Source of the DNA: Macrotrachela quadricornifera
Lineage: Eukaryota > Rotifera > Eurotatoria > Philodinida > Philodinidae
Reading direction: 5' to 3'
Assembly (NCBI GenBank): GCA_022393335.1
Contig: JAJEKB010000411.1
Coordinates: 109,524 to 173,523, forward strand
DNA length: 64,000 nt
In this document: piece after piece, positions 38,498 to 51,050 of the stretch
Layout: each line of letters opens with the position of its first letter
Numbering within the stretch: position 1 is the stretch's first letter
Program-made: the position numbers and the translations under genes
The notes under the pieces: model-generated
What the model saw: only the letters and a program-made list of their open reading frames with translations
The model's database searches: none
Told to the model about the DNA's origin: nothing

Positions 38498-38991
38498 ATG
38501 GGTAATGCACTAACATCAATACCAAATACTGTTTCATTACCAATATTTGGTGTCGGTTTAACGACACTTTGTTTAAGTCTATGTTTTTGTTGTTATTTAT
38601 GGCGGTTAGTTTTATTTTATTTAAAGAAAAGACAAAAATTATATTAATATATTTAATAAAAAAAATTTTAGACTTAGACGGGATACATTTCGAGAAAAAG
38701 GCTATCGAAAAGATCAATATATGCGATGTAAAGTAAAAAATTCCGTAAGATTTTTTTTTTTGTTCTTTTTTTTTATAAAAGAAAAATGAAATTCTCTTTT
38801 TTTTTAAGAGTTGTGTTATTTGTTTTGATGATTTTTATGAAGATGAAGAAATAGCCGTATGTCCATGTGAACATGCATTTCATAAACGTTGTTTATCACC
38901 ATGGTTACAACAAAATTGTACATGTCCAATGTGTAATATGTGTATTAAACCGGAAATATCTGGTTCATGCCAATTACCTGATATGCTTTAG
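38498..38991 (+). CDS. RNF24: Membrane RING-H2 ubiquitin ligase, RNF24/RNF122-like
   Basis: Exons 38498-38604, 38672-38744, 38809-38991; 120 aa, in phase. A single transmembrane helix spans about 11-35 (IFGVGLTTLCLSLCFCCYLW). A basic juxtamembrane stretch follows (RLRRDTFREKGYRK). The RING-H2 finger is complete: Cys62, Cys65, Cys80, His82, His85, Cys88, Cys99 and Cys102, with the Trp92 expected for E2 contact (SPWL). The CPCEHAFHKRCL core and the helix-basic-RING order match vertebrate RNF24/RNF122 (about 150 aa), but the C-terminal tail is short. Such ligases sit in endomembranes, with the RING facing the cytosol, and transfer ubiquitin from an E2. The ATG follows an acceptor-like site by 9 bases. 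Confidence 0.88.
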
Positions 38992-40644
38992 ATTAATATT
39001 TGAATCTCTATTTTATTTTTTAATACACTCATTTAGTCAGTTACATAGAGAAAAACATAACAAACAAAAAAGAAAAAAAGAAAGTCATTAAACACATCTA
39101 TGTATATATTGACATATATATATATATGAAAATCTGTTTGTTTTATTTTATAAATCAATAGATATCTTCTTCATTTTTGTTGTTGTTGTTGTAATTATAT
39201 TTTCGTTCTCATTTGACACTCATTCTTTGTATATTAAATGTTTTATTTTATTTTATTTTATTTTATGAAAATATAATGCTCAAAGTTGAATAATAGCAAT
39301 ATTTTTTTATTTAATCTTAGAAGTTAAATCAATTTCGCATTTATAAATAAAATTTAATAATTTAAAATTATATTTTTATCTACATTTATTTTTAAATATT
39401 TAAAATTTTTCATATATAACAAAATTTTTATAATATATACGTCGTTAATTTATCTTTATTGTTTCTTTATAATAAAAACTAAATGAATAAGAAATACATA
39501 AATATCTTATAGAATAATAGAATTTGTTAATTAAAAAGAAATTAATTATATAACATATTTCTTTTCTTTTTTTCTATTTAAAAATGTATTTATATTAAGT
39601 TTATAAAATACTAAAAAAAGAAAATAAAAGACTCTAAGTATCTTATTAATGCTTATGAATAATTGGAAATGTTCTTGTAAACCATGATCAATCTGATTTT
39701 AAATTTGCATATCCGATTGGAAATTTCTTTGTAATGATGTTAATAGGCTTTTTATATCAATCAACGTTGGATATGCATTAAACTACCGTATCATGAACAT
39801 TATTTCTATTACGAATAGAATAGTCGTTTAGAAATAATATTTTGTATTTAATTTTATTATTAATTCCATCTATTAAACATTAGTGAAATTTATATTTTTA
39901 ATGAAATATTAAATTGATATCATAAAAATGTAATTTTTTTGTTTCCTCTATTTAGTTTACAAAACATTTTAGTATCCTAGATACAAAAAAATGTTCTCGA
40001 AAGTAAAAACTATCACACATTAAAATGTTATTAGTAATAAGAAAGAATATCAATTGATCTATCCTATTAGTACATCAGATATTAATGGTATGATATTATT
40101 ATAAAAGATTTTCATTGATATTAAAATAATTCGCAGCATCAAAAATCAGTTTCTTGTTATTATTGTATTTGTCTTTTTCTTTTCTTTTAGAATTAGATAA
40201 GATCATATGTCTAAAAGAAATATTAGTACAGATTTTCCAAACGATTAGTCCTATCTAAAAGATATAAATATGTTATTATTACCTATAAAGAATAGAAAGA
40301 AGATATATTATGAGCTTAATAACTCATCTTTTTTTCAAAATGAGCTTAGAAAACTTTATTAATCATTTGCTATAAAAAAAAAAGAATTCAACATTTTTTT
40401 CCTATGAAATGTTCCTGAATATAATAAACAAAAAAAAAACATATCAATTATTTCACACAATCAAGCTATTACATTCAGAATTAAATACATCTTAAAATTA
40501 TCAATCAAATATGTTGTCAATTTACTATATAATTTCTATATCTTTAATTTTATCACAAAATGTCAATTGATAATCTATACAAAAATGAGCAATATTATCT
40601 CAAAAAGAAAAATATATATATAAAAGAAACAAGACTACATAATT
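38992..40644. other. Intergenic region between convergent genes
   Basis: 1.65 kb, extremely AT-rich, holding the 3' flanks of the RNF24-like gene (+) and the coiled-coil gene (-). It includes a tandem TTTTA repeat near 39240-39266 and a (TA)n run near 39114-39126. No gene was seen. Confidence 0.45.
39240..39266. repeat. Short TTTTA tandem repeat
   Basis: Five consecutive TTTTA units (TTTTATTTTATTTTA...), directly visible. Confidence 0.75.
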
Positions 40645-41938
40645 CTACATAGGACTTTTTTTAACATTAAGATGTTTATTTTTTGTAATAGATGATTTAG
40701 GACCAGCTGCATGTGGATCATTCATAAATGTTCGCATATATGATCGATGTATTTCACGTAATTCATCACGTAGACGCATACGTACTTTTGAATCTTTAAC
40801 TAAATTTTGACCTAAATGATTTTCAATAAGTGGACGAACTTGTTTTTCACTTGGTCGATGATCAAACGATGTTTGAGATTTATCACGAAGATATTCACAT
40901 AATGCTGGATAACGTGGAATTTCAAGTAAATAAGTTTTTGCATTTTTATTTCTTGTTGCTTTATTTTTTATAACATTTTGTAAAGCTAATGGTAAACTAG
41001 TCATGCCATTATCTTCATCATTATGTTCATTAGCTAAAATATATCAAAATTTATATCTTCGAATAAATCCACGAAAATTATTAACTACTGAAGAGTATCC
41101 AAAAGTAGTGATGAAAGTATCTTATTTTCTTATAGAAAGCTTGAGGAAAAAATCTCTTTTTTTATGCTATTTAAACACTCTTCAACTAATAACATAATAA
41201 TAAAATAGAAGATAGAAACTATTTTTGTTGAAAACTTAACTATCNNNNNNNNNNNNNNNNNNNNNNNNNNNNNNNNNNNNNNNNNNNNNNNNNNNNNNNN
41301 NNNNNNNNNNNNNNNNNNNNNNNNNNNNNNNNNNNNNNNNNNNNNNNNNNNNNNNNNNNNNNNNNNNNNNNNNNNNNNNNNNNNNNNNNNNNNNNNNNNN
41401 NNNNNNNNNNNNNNNNNNNNNNNNNNNNNNNNNNNNNNNNNNNNNNNNNNNNNNNNNNNNNNNNNNNNNNNNNNNNNNNNNNNNNNNNNNNNNNNNNNNN
41501 NNNNNNNNNNNNNNNNNNNNNNNNNNNNNNNNNNNNNNNNNNNNNNNNNNNNNNNNNNNNNNNNNNNNNNNNNNNNNNNNNNNNNNNNNNNNNNNNNNNN
41601 NNNNNNNNNNNNNNNNNNNNNNNNNNNNNNNNNNNNNNNNNNNNAATGATGATGACTTAATTTATCTTTTAATTTTTTATTTACTTCTTGTAATTGTTTA
41701 TATTTTCGATAAATTTGATACACATATTTTTCATTTATTTCATTATATGCATTAATTATTTCATCAGTTAATTCATAAAGTTTTTCAATACGTTTTCGTG
41801 CTTTTATATCAATTAATTGTGAAGCTAAAATAGAAACAAAATAATCACTAAAATAAAGAAAATTATTTTAAATTTATTAAAAAAAGAACCTGATTGAGAC
41901 ATAGGCGATAATCGTTTTGTAGTTGTGCGTTTTCCCAT
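40645..41938 (-). CDS. Uncharacterised coiled-coil protein, partly hidden by an assembly gap
   Basis: Visible exons (high to low): 41890-41938 (MGKRTTTKRLSPMSQS), an exon starting at 41824 and running into the gap, and a last exon at 40645-41033. The second exon is strongly helical (RKRIEKLYELTDEIINAYNE, then IYRKYKQLQEVNKKLKDKL) and looks like a coiled coil. The last exon encodes about 129 residues, including IPRYPALCEYLRDKSQTS, RPLIENHLGQNLV and RLRDELREIHRSYMRTF, a compact helical domain that I do not recognise. The protein is small and basic, without signal or membrane segments. It is head-to-head with MDM1, with start codons 270 bases apart. The missing middle prevents checking frame between exon 2 and the last exon. 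Confidence 0.65.
41245..41644. other. Assembly gap (400 N)
   Basis: A run of exactly 400 N. The round number suggests a sized or placeholder scaffold gap. It removes part of an exon of the minus-strand coiled-coil gene. Confidence 0.99.
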
Positions 41939-42208
41939 AGTGCAATTGAAATTAAGTGAAATAATGTTTAAAAAAAAAGTTCTTTGTTGATTTTGTTTTA
42001 TCAATAGATGTCAGGATTGAATATATATATTTTATTTTAGATAATTTATTTAAATAGAAAATAAAAACAAGACAGATATTTTAAATTTAAATATTTCTTT
42101 TTATAAATGATAAGGAAATTTATTCGAACAGAATACGTTGATATGACAACGAAATGATTTATGATGACATTTTTTTGATAGTTGTTAAATTTTTTTCTAA
42201 ACCACAAA
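41939..42208. promoter_or_regulatory. Probable shared promoter between two divergent genes
   Basis: Only 270 bases separate the start codons of the coiled-coil gene (-) and MDM1 (+). Both promoters and 5' UTRs must overlap or abut here unless remote exons exist. No specific factor site was identified; the interval is AT-rich. Confidence 0.45.
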
Positions 42209-45200
42209 ATGAAGTATCAAGTAAGATATTAAATAAGAAAAAGGAAAAAGTCTTTTCTTTTTTGTTGAAAATTTAGACTGAATATCAAAGAAATTATCAA
42301 AATCGAATACCAAGAAAATTTCATGAACTTTTAGCTGAAGAACGAAAATTAAGCGAAGGTTTTTTTTTTATCTATTTGTCTTTTTTTTTTATATTGGTTT
42401 GTTTTTTTTTCTTTTTGTTAAGTACCAATTAAACGTTCAATATCTCGTCGACGTGGTCGATCATTACCATCATCACCTAATCGTATTAATGATCAGAATT
42501 ATGCTGTTATTGGACCAAATGATAAATTTTCTCAATCACAACTTTATCGATTACGAGAGCCAATTAAAGATTATTCTCGTGTTTCAAAACCACGAGAATA
42601 TGCCATTTTAGGAAGAAATGAAAAATTTGAAAATAATGTTGCTTATCCATTAAGAAAACCTGTTTTAAGTGACTCACCTAGAGTAAGAAATAATTCTAAT
42701 TCATTTTTTATAAACAATAGAGATTTGTTTTTTATTTTCAGTCTATTTATTAGAGAATTGTATATATCTTATAATTTCAAATACTTCGAACAAAATAAGA
42801 ATTTTTTAAAGATTCTCATTAATTTTGTTCGGTTTTTTCGCTGATAAAAAGTTCAAAATAATAAATGATAGTAGATGACTTACAGATGAAATAACATATA
42901 ATGCAGGAGTAATGACACAAAATGTTGATTCGTATTTCTCTTCGATAGACGAATACTCAAACAAACGTTGATTTACTAAAAGATGAAGCGTTTGTCTCTA
43001 CTTTCGAATATGATATGACTACCGATATGTTTGACAGCAACGCAGTTACGCGTAAGTGCGTCGTACTGTGACGTGTAATTGCGGAAAATTGCGATAGAAC
43101 TACGCGTAACAGCATTGCAGTCAAATATATGATTTTTTAACTGCGATCAATGTGACGCAGTTGTTAAAAAAGTGGCGACATAGATTATTTTTATAATACA
43201 TTTGTAAATAAAATGGTGCAATAAAAAAGACAGATACACTCAATATAAATCCGTATTTTTTTCCAAAAAAATGATATAAAAGATCGATTTTTATGTCTCT
43301 TCGATGAATAGGTTTTAAAGACAAAATTGACTCCTCTTTCAAATGATGTGTGATTTATGTTTGTTGTAAGTTTGTAAACGAAATGAGATAAAGTACAAAA
43401 AAGGAAAGTGTCGGGCAATAAGTTTTTAATTTTTATATGAATTAGCAAAAAACGTCAGTGGACGGCAATTAAATACAAATACCTGTCGTTTAAAAAAAAC
43501 TAGTTTTAACGAATTCATTAATGTCGAAGTAGTCACTGTTATTGAATGCACGAAATTTCAATTAGTTATGGACTAACAAGGTGTGTTTGACTAATTTGTA
43601 TAAAAATCGCAAATTTATTGCTCGAGTCTTTCTTTTTCTTTTTCATGTCGTTTCATTTATAAACTTGTGATAAGTATAAATCATACACCGTTTGAAAGAT
43701 GAGAAAAATTTTGTTTTCAGAACCTGTTTATGGAAGAGATATAAAGATCGATGTTTTCTATCAGTTTTTTAATAGAAAAGTACAGATTTATTCGGAGAGT
43801 GTCTGTGTTTTTTATCGCATTGTTTCATTTGTAAATGTGTTACAGAAATAAGTTGCATACAATTTACAAGAGCAAAAAAATGTTCTATCCTTTGCTAAAT
43901 AAAGTTTTTCCAGTACCCTTCTATCGAAGAGAAATAGAGATCAATATTTTGTACCTTTATTTTTGCATCGTATGTCACTAAACAAGCACATTTTCGAAAA
44001 CTAATCTTGGTAGTCCAAAAATGAAGTATCGATTTTTTTATGTTGCGGGCCATCGGTGATGGTGGTTTAGTCGATCGACTTACATCTCTATTTTTATGGC
44101 GGCGTTTTATCTAAGTTTTCTCTTTTGGAAAGGCGTCACCTTGCTGATCTCTGTTAGAGATCATTTTTGATTCTGAAACTCAACTGTGAGTGTAACTTCA
44201 CAATCTTTTAATACGGTTATCAAAAGATTAAACATTTCAAGCAAAGAAAAAATATTTTTGGGTGTGATAGATTTATTGTTAAATAGTTTTTTGTTAAGCT
44301 ACAATGATTCATATACAATATTTTAGTATATAAACTTTATTTTTAATTGTTTGATAATTAATTATCATATGTATTAAAAAATAGGTTGTAGTACGACGAC
44401 GTAAACATGAAAATCATTCATGTGGTATTCAAACTGTACGTGAAAATAAAAAGAAAATTATGTCTTATTATTATTGTTATTTTAAATTTAGGAATTGGAT
44501 AAAACAGGTACTACTTCATATGATTCTCGATATAGACGAAAACATAATTCTAATCGAGTAAATTCTATTTATATAATAATAATAGATATACTCATTTTCA
44601 TTAAATAAAATAGAGACGAATTGAAACACAAAGTGAATATAAAGACAAATATAATTGGAAACAACCATTAAGTAATTCAATGAATGATGAAATATTTATT
44701 GATGATTCGAAATGGGTTAGATTTTATTTTACTTTTTTTTTTTTAAAAATTTATATTATAAAAGAAAAACAAGAGAAATATTTTTAGCATAATCGCTATT
44801 CCGATGCCAATAAACCATTAGTTGAAAAAACTTCTGTAGCTGTCAATACACCAGCACGTGTTGAAGTTGATGTTAATAATAATAATAATAAACGACAAGT
44901 CAAGCAATTTCGTCCAAAAAGATATGAAAAAAGTGAATATCGAACAAGTTATGTACCTAAAAAATCAAAAACACAAAAAGCATTTGAAGCTGAACATGTA
45001 GATGAACGAGTAAAATTCTTCTTAAATTGATATGTCATTATATTAAATTTTAAAACATTATAGAAACGAAGAGAAATTCCAACACATGAACATGCTTATA
45101 CAGATGATGAAGGTATTAATGAAAATATTGATTTAGCAAATGAATTTCGACAAAAATATCCTCATGGACAATTAAAGTTTGAAAATGAAATTTATAAATT

Positions 45201-48200
45201 TCATATCTTTATTTTTTATTTTATTTTCTTAGACATTGGAAATCAGAATATCAATCAACATATAAACCATTTTCACGTTTCGATTATAAAGATGGTAAAT
45301 GGTATAAAGATTCTTCTGCAGTAAGTTTTAATACATTTTTTTTTAATTTTATTTTATTCAAATCTATTCTTTATTTTTTCTATAAAGAATGAAACAGATT
45401 TTAATCCAAATTTATTTTGGTATAAAGAATTAATGTCAACAAGAAAACGAGCTGATGAATATCGTTCCAATGCACAAACAGATCATTTCAATCGTAATCA
45501 TACCCTTCAATTACAAACAGGTTTTAATGCTAATCGTAACGATCAAGCATGGGATATCAATGAAGATAGTGATAGTGTTATTTCAATTGATCGGTAATAA
45601 AAATATTTTATGATATTAAGAAACTGAACAAAGTATAGCAGATATTTAGACTTAGAAAAGTCGGAAAAGACTTCCATCCATGACGTGCCAAACAAAGATT
45701 TAATTATTTGAAGGAGGAACAAAAAAATGAACGTTTTCAGCATTTTCTCAACTTTCCTCACTGTTTTATCTGGTTGTGACCTTTAATTTTTAGTATAGAG
45801 TTTTGATTGAACCCGACAATTTCTAACTGTTTTCTCTTCAAGCATCGATCAAAATCAAGATATTATTAAATTGAATGTATAATTTAATGTAGAACAATAT
45901 GAAATCTACAGTTTGTTCTTCTACACTTACACAGAAACAGAAACAATGACTTACTGAAACCTATACTTATAAAAAATAAGGTTCAGTTTTTTTTATGGTT
46001 GTTAGAAAACATCCTTTTCTATGAGCTACAGGAAAAAATGACATTAGTATTATAAGGACAAAACATGGTGGTATTCGGATCACATGAAAGAGAATTCCTC
46101 AAACCTTATAATCGGCCCGAACAACACTATGTTTTGTTCTAACAATAGTGGACAAACTCTTCTCTAATTCATTTTTATACCTAATCTCACATACCTTGAA
46201 ATTGAAGTAGGTTGCTCTAGGTACGCTATGGGCACATAATATTTTATATTTGTTAGTTTGCTGGTGAGAGCTTTCATTTGACTCGAATATAGTCAATCTC
46301 ATCAACTATCAGTTGGCAACTTTCCATTGTTAGATACATCATAGGTTCAGATCCATTTAGGGCATTTCCTAGTCTCATCAAGTCCTACTTGTGCTCAAAC
46401 AGTATGCGGCAATGGAGATGCTCTGTTATAAGATTATATACCAATGTTGGATGTATCCTAATGATCATATTAATTCAGTTGAACATCAACTAACCAAATT
46501 TTCTAAGTAATCAAAAAATAAAAGCACACGACATATAAATGCTTTACTATTTCTATTATAAATCTCTTTCTCAGTAAAATAATCATATGTATTATTCTGT
46601 AGTCGAGCTCGACAAAAAAACGAAGTAAACGTAGATCTTTACTGAGCGAAGAATACGAATTTGTCTATTCCCATCAGAAACTGTATATTCTCCATACTGA
46701 TCTAGAAGGAAAGTATTCTAACATTTCATATTGATTGGTAGCACGATCATAACGCTCAAGGATATAAAATCAAAGAAGTAACCTCTGGATTTTAGTTGTC
46801 TTCAGACTTCGTAAAAGCAGGTTATACTTTAAAATCGGCTCAAGTCTGATGAAATCCAACTGAAATTTTTGATTAAGATTGTACTTAAATGGTAACTATA
46901 GATCTGACTTCAAAATCAGTTGAATCAATTGAAGTCAGATTTGAACTTTCATACCTGTTGCAGTCATTACTCCCTTATGTAACACTCCTCATTGCTATAC
47001 GCATTATCGTTACAATCATGGTTGTTCAACCTGTGCATTCTTTTATTATAAAAAAAATAAGATATCTTTTGTTTTGGGCGACTGTACTAAATCTATGATT
47101 TTCTTTTGTAGTGATTTAGAACGCGAACGTATTGAAGGTGAACGTCGTCGTGAAAAAGATGCTAGACGAAATGAAGCTGAACGAATTCGTTATGAAAAGT
47201 ATAATAAATAATATTGTAAAAAACAAAAATTTTCCTTTTCAATTAAGACAAAGATCATCCCCGTATAAAACTGATCAAGTAGCTCAAACTGATCATTATA
47301 CTAATCGTCAAACAGATCGAATTATTTATATTGATGAACCAATACCAAAACCACCAGGTGTAGCTACAAAAGCATTTGTACGTAATCTTGGTTCATCATC
47401 AGTACAGCAACATATGTCGTGGGATTCTGAAAGTCTTTATAGTCAAGATACCAATTCAGATATGTTCGTAAATTATTATTAAACGTTTTAAACTTACATA
47501 AAAAGTTCGTTGTTTTTCTTTTCTTAGAGATTCACATCATAAATGTTATACAAATAAAAATCAAACATATAATATTAATCATAAAGTATCGCCAAAAAAA
47601 CAAAAATCTCAAGGAACAGGAACATATTCACCAATATCAAATGATCAACAACAAATAGATCGAAATAATAATTATACTTCACCACGGAAAAATCAAGTAT
47701 AAATTTATCTATTCAATTATTCTATTAGTTTCATTTATTATTTTTTTTTTAAATAATACAGCATAAGGAAACACATCCAATTGCTGTTTGTCCACCTAAA
47801 ACTTATCAGGAAACTTATAATGCTACTGGTCGACCAAGTTATGATACACATATACATGATAAACGTCCACATACAAGTATAAATGAATGTAACTATATTC
47901 AATTTTGAATTATTTCCTAATTAATGAAACATTTGTTCGTTGTTGTTTTTTTTTCGATAGATTGTTCATATCCAGCTAGTCGATTTAAAGATGAAGTAAC
48001 AGAATATTATTATGCTGATGAAAATAATCAACAACAACGACGATATCGTACACCTGTTTCAAATTCTGATCAACGTTTTGATCGAACTTATAATACATAT
48101 CATAAAAGTAAAATTAATATATGTGAAATTTTTACTTAAATATATTTATATTTTTGTTTAAAATAGATGATAATGTTCTTTCAACGGATTCAGCACGATC

Positions 48201-48324
48201 ATTATCATCTAGTTGTAGTTTAGCATCACAAACACTTGAACGTGCTCAACAAAATATGGGAAAATACTGGGGTGATGATCATCCACAATCACCACCTAAA
48301 AAACCAAGTAATGCTAAGCATTAA
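42209..48324 (+). CDS. MDM1: MDM1-like centriolar/microtubule-binding protein
   Basis: Sixteen exons: 42209-42220, 42277-42358, 42423-42682, 44385-44435, 44492-44557, 44614-44715, 44788-45009, 45064-45176, 45233-45320, 45388-45593, 47112-47198, 47248-47463, 47528-47696, 47762-47888, 47961-48107, 48167-48324; 701 aa, all in phase. Repeated (S/T)EY-x-x-x-(Y/F) units, the MDM1 hallmark, occur at about 5-12 (TEYQRNYQ), 164-171 (SEYKDKYN), 240-246 (SEYRTSY) and about 308-315 (SEYQSTYK). A central block, LFWYKELMSTRKRADEYR, aligns with the human MWYAEVKELREKAEFYR region. The C-terminus ends SARSLSSSCSLASQTLERAQ then NMGKYWG, matching the human end. In vertebrates MDM1 binds microtubules and restrains centriole duplication. 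Exon 1 codes only four residues. Introns 3 and 10 (1.7 and 1.5 kb) are far longer than the rest and carry inverted repeats. Confidence 0.88.
43033..43122. repeat. Short inverted repeat of unusual base composition in MDM1 intron 3
   Basis: GACAGCAACGCAGTTACGCG... (43033-43054) pairs with 43101-43122 (TACGCGTAACAGCATTGCAG...) with three mismatches over 22 bases. The stretch between is CpG-rich compared with the AT-rich surroundings. Confidence 0.65.
43193..43843. mobile_element. Large foldback inverted repeat in MDM1 intron 3
   Basis: Left arm 43193-43446 is the diverged reverse complement of right arm 43589-43843. Matching landmarks include TTTGTAAAT, AAAGATCGAT, GACAGATACACTC/GAGAGTGTCTG, TAAATCATACA-type and GGGCAATAAG/TTATTGCTC. 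The loop is about 140 bases. Arms of about 255 bp and an absence of coding suggest an old MITE or foldback transposon. Confidence 0.7.
46050..46147. repeat. Inverted repeat in MDM1 intron 10
   Basis: ACAAAACATGGTGGTATTCG (in 46050-46079) pairs imperfectly with CGAACAACACTATGTTTTGT (in 46114-46147). A second, perfect 12-bp hairpin (ATCTGACTTCAA and its complement) lies at 46902-46940. They may be ends or internal parts of an old insertion filling this 1.5-kb intron. Confidence 0.5.
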
Positions 48325-50083
48325 TCAAAGATTAATACAGACACAAAAAAAATCAATTTTCATTTGCGTTGATTTCTTCTTTTTTTTTTTATATTATTTT
48401 ATCAGTTTTTTTACCTTTTTGTTTTTGTGTACATCTGCTTTTTATGATTATTAATACTATTGCAACTGCTCATGGTTTTATATTTGTTCATCGTGTGATT
48501 TAATGTTTTTCATAATGCTTTACAGTAGATTTGTGATATACTAATCCACACATAAATAAATAATATAAATGTAGATTTGTTTACAATGAGAATAATATAG
48601 ATTTAAATTGAAAATTCGTTTTCAATAAAATCAATATAAACTAAATAATTAATTTTTATATAATCAAATTTTAAAGACATGCTCATTTCTTGTCAGATAA
48701 AATTTCAAATATGATTGATGAAAATGACAAATAGTATTTGATTATGAATTTTGATCTAATTGATAATGATTAACATTTCAACAGAGTTCTGAAAGATTCA
48801 ATCTTTTCAACTTATACTCAATTCTCAATGTTCTCTAGTTGAATTCAAGCCCAATTCGTTTGATAAAGATCATATTGCATTTGTCCACAAATCGAATCCG
48901 ATTGTATAACTCTACATCGCAGTGATTATCAATAAATGGTAGTAACTACTAGACTTTTTTTATTAGGAACTTTTATTCAACTATTAATTCTTAGTAAAAG
49001 ATATAATTAATCATTTTTTTACACGATTTATCTTATGAATCAATATAAATTTAGGCAAATTTGCTGTTTGAATATTCTTCTCTCTGCTCACGTTATATTG
49101 CGAGGAAACATATCCAATTGTTAAATTACTTTTTGCTTGCAATTATTATCATTCAATCAATCTCACTAAGTAGTGAAAAATCTGATTTGGTTCAGTTTGT
49201 TGGCCTTTCTTTATTCAATTGTGGCCATTTTTACTTGGTTTATGATCTATGATATAGGTTTCCTGATAAGCTAAATGGATGAATTTCGAGCTAGAACAAA
49301 TGTATTTTTATAGATACTTTCATATCAAAAAAGAAAACTCTGTTTTGGATGGCACTATGCTATACTAAAAAAGTCATTTTCATGACATGTCGATATCTCA
49401 ATAAGAATATATTTGTTCTAGCTCAAACTTTGGCGAATTTCTGATGATGGTAACATCTATCTGTGAACAAAATTTCAATCATTTAGCTTATCATATGTCG
49501 AGTAAAACGTTTTGCAGTTCGGTCAGATAAGCCCGGCAGTCTAGACTAAAACAGATTTTTTCATTATATTCCAAGACCAATCGAATAGGAATAATCACAG
49601 CAAATTGTAATTTGGCAGCTGGCTATGTTTTCTCGATTATTTAACATATCTGATAAGAATAAATCATATTTCTTCCAAAAACCTCCAAAAAAATTGTCTA
49701 ACATCATATAAATTTCAACTGAAATGAAAAAAAATTGTTCATATTCAATATGATATTAAAATGAAATCCAATATGAAATTGAGAAGGTACTTGTAAAAAT
49801 AAAAACGATAAAGAATAAGAGGATATATAAGTTTATTTTCATCTTCTAAACACATACTTACGAAAAACAAAAAGAAACTTAAAATATTCATTGAAAAAAA
49901 AAAGTAATATAAAAGATGTCGTTTTGTAAATGAGAAAAATGAGCTGCAGGAAATAAGGAGGATTGTTTCTTGGCAATAAGTTTTTTTTAATGGTCGTTGT
50001 CAACAAACAGTATAAAGAAAAAGAAAGAAAGAGTATGCCACTTGTGTAAAATTGAAACACTCTTGAGAACTCAACAACAAATA
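48325..50083. other. Intergenic region
   Basis: 1.76 kb between MDM1 and PACRG, both on the + strand. It holds a foldback structure at 49264-49493, described separately, and no supported gene. Confidence 0.4.
49264..49493. repeat. Foldback structure, possible small MITE
   Basis: TGATAAGCTAAAT (49264-49276) is the exact complement of 49481-49493, and CGAGCTAGAACAAAT (49287-49301) pairs with 49411-49425 with one mismatch. The spacing differs between arms (10 against about 55 bases), so the right arm carries an insertion or the left a deletion. Confidence 0.6.
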
Positions 50084-51050
50084 ATGGCTACAGCTACATC
50101 ACCACGTCGTGAAACCAATGCTCGATTACGCCAAACTGGGCCCTTAGATACGGATGGTTTTACTGTAAAATCTCTCTTAAAAAATGCTAAAGTATCTATA
50201 TTAATTCGTTAAAATTAAAATTTAGAAAAGATAAAATAAAAAATTTATTTTAGGTAAATGCTCCACCATCAGCTGAAGCAACACGTATTCGTAATAGCAA
50301 ACCTACAGCTTTTCGTAAATTTTATGAACGTGGTGATTTTCCAATAGCACTTGAACATGATACTAAAGGAAATAAAATCGCTTGGAAGGTATAAAATAAA
50401 CATTTATTTATTTTATAAATTATTTCTTTTCCTCTTTTTTTTAAATAATAATAGGTAGAAATTGAAAAACTTGATTATCATCATTATTTACCATTATTTT
50501 TCGATGGTCTGTGTGAAACTGAACATCCATATGATTTTTTTGCTCGTCAAGGTATTCATGATATGCTTGAACATGGTGGAAATAAAATATTACCTGTTAT
50601 TCCACAACTTATTGTACCAATTAAAAGTATTTTTTTTTGAAAATATATTTTATATGTATATATATTTTTTTTTTTAGATGCATTAAATACACGAAATCAT
50701 AAAGTTATTTGTACAACTTTAAAAATTCTTCAACAATTAGTTATGTCAGCTGATATGATTGGTGAAGCACTTGTTCCGTATTATCGTCAAATTTTACCAA
50801 TATTTAATCTTTTTAAAAACTGGAATTGTAAGAAAATGTTTATTTTGTTGTTGATGCTTTAATTCCTCTTTTTTTTCTTTATTAAAAAGCAAATTTGGGT
50901 GATGGAATTGAATATGGACAACAGCGACGTGAAAATATAGGAGATTTAATTAATGAAACACTTGAAGCTTTTGAACGACATGGTGGCGAAGATGCATTCA
51001 TTAATATTAAATATATGATACCCACCTATGAATCAGTTATGCTCAATTAA
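50084..51050 (+). CDS. PACRG: Parkin co-regulated gene protein (PACRG)
   Basis: Exons 50084-50191, 50254-50388, 50455-50626, 50678-50827, 50890-51050; 241 aa, in phase. After a short disordered leader (1-40) the conserved PACRG body begins: [110 protein letters not shown], then [19 protein letters not shown] and [13 protein letters not shown] at the end. This is an all-helical HEAT/armadillo-like fold. PACRG forms the inner junction of ciliary doublet microtubules, joining the A and B tubules. Length matches the family (about 240-260 aa). Strong conservation makes this identification secure. Confidence 0.97.

Noticed and set aside
41130..41723. 197-codon open frame spanning the gap
   Set aside because: Most of it is undetermined N residues; only the part after the gap agrees with a spliced exon.
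46099..46305. Minus-strand open frame in MDM1 intron 10
   Set aside because: It overlaps an inverted repeat inside an intron and has no recognisable protein; kept only as part of the repeat description.
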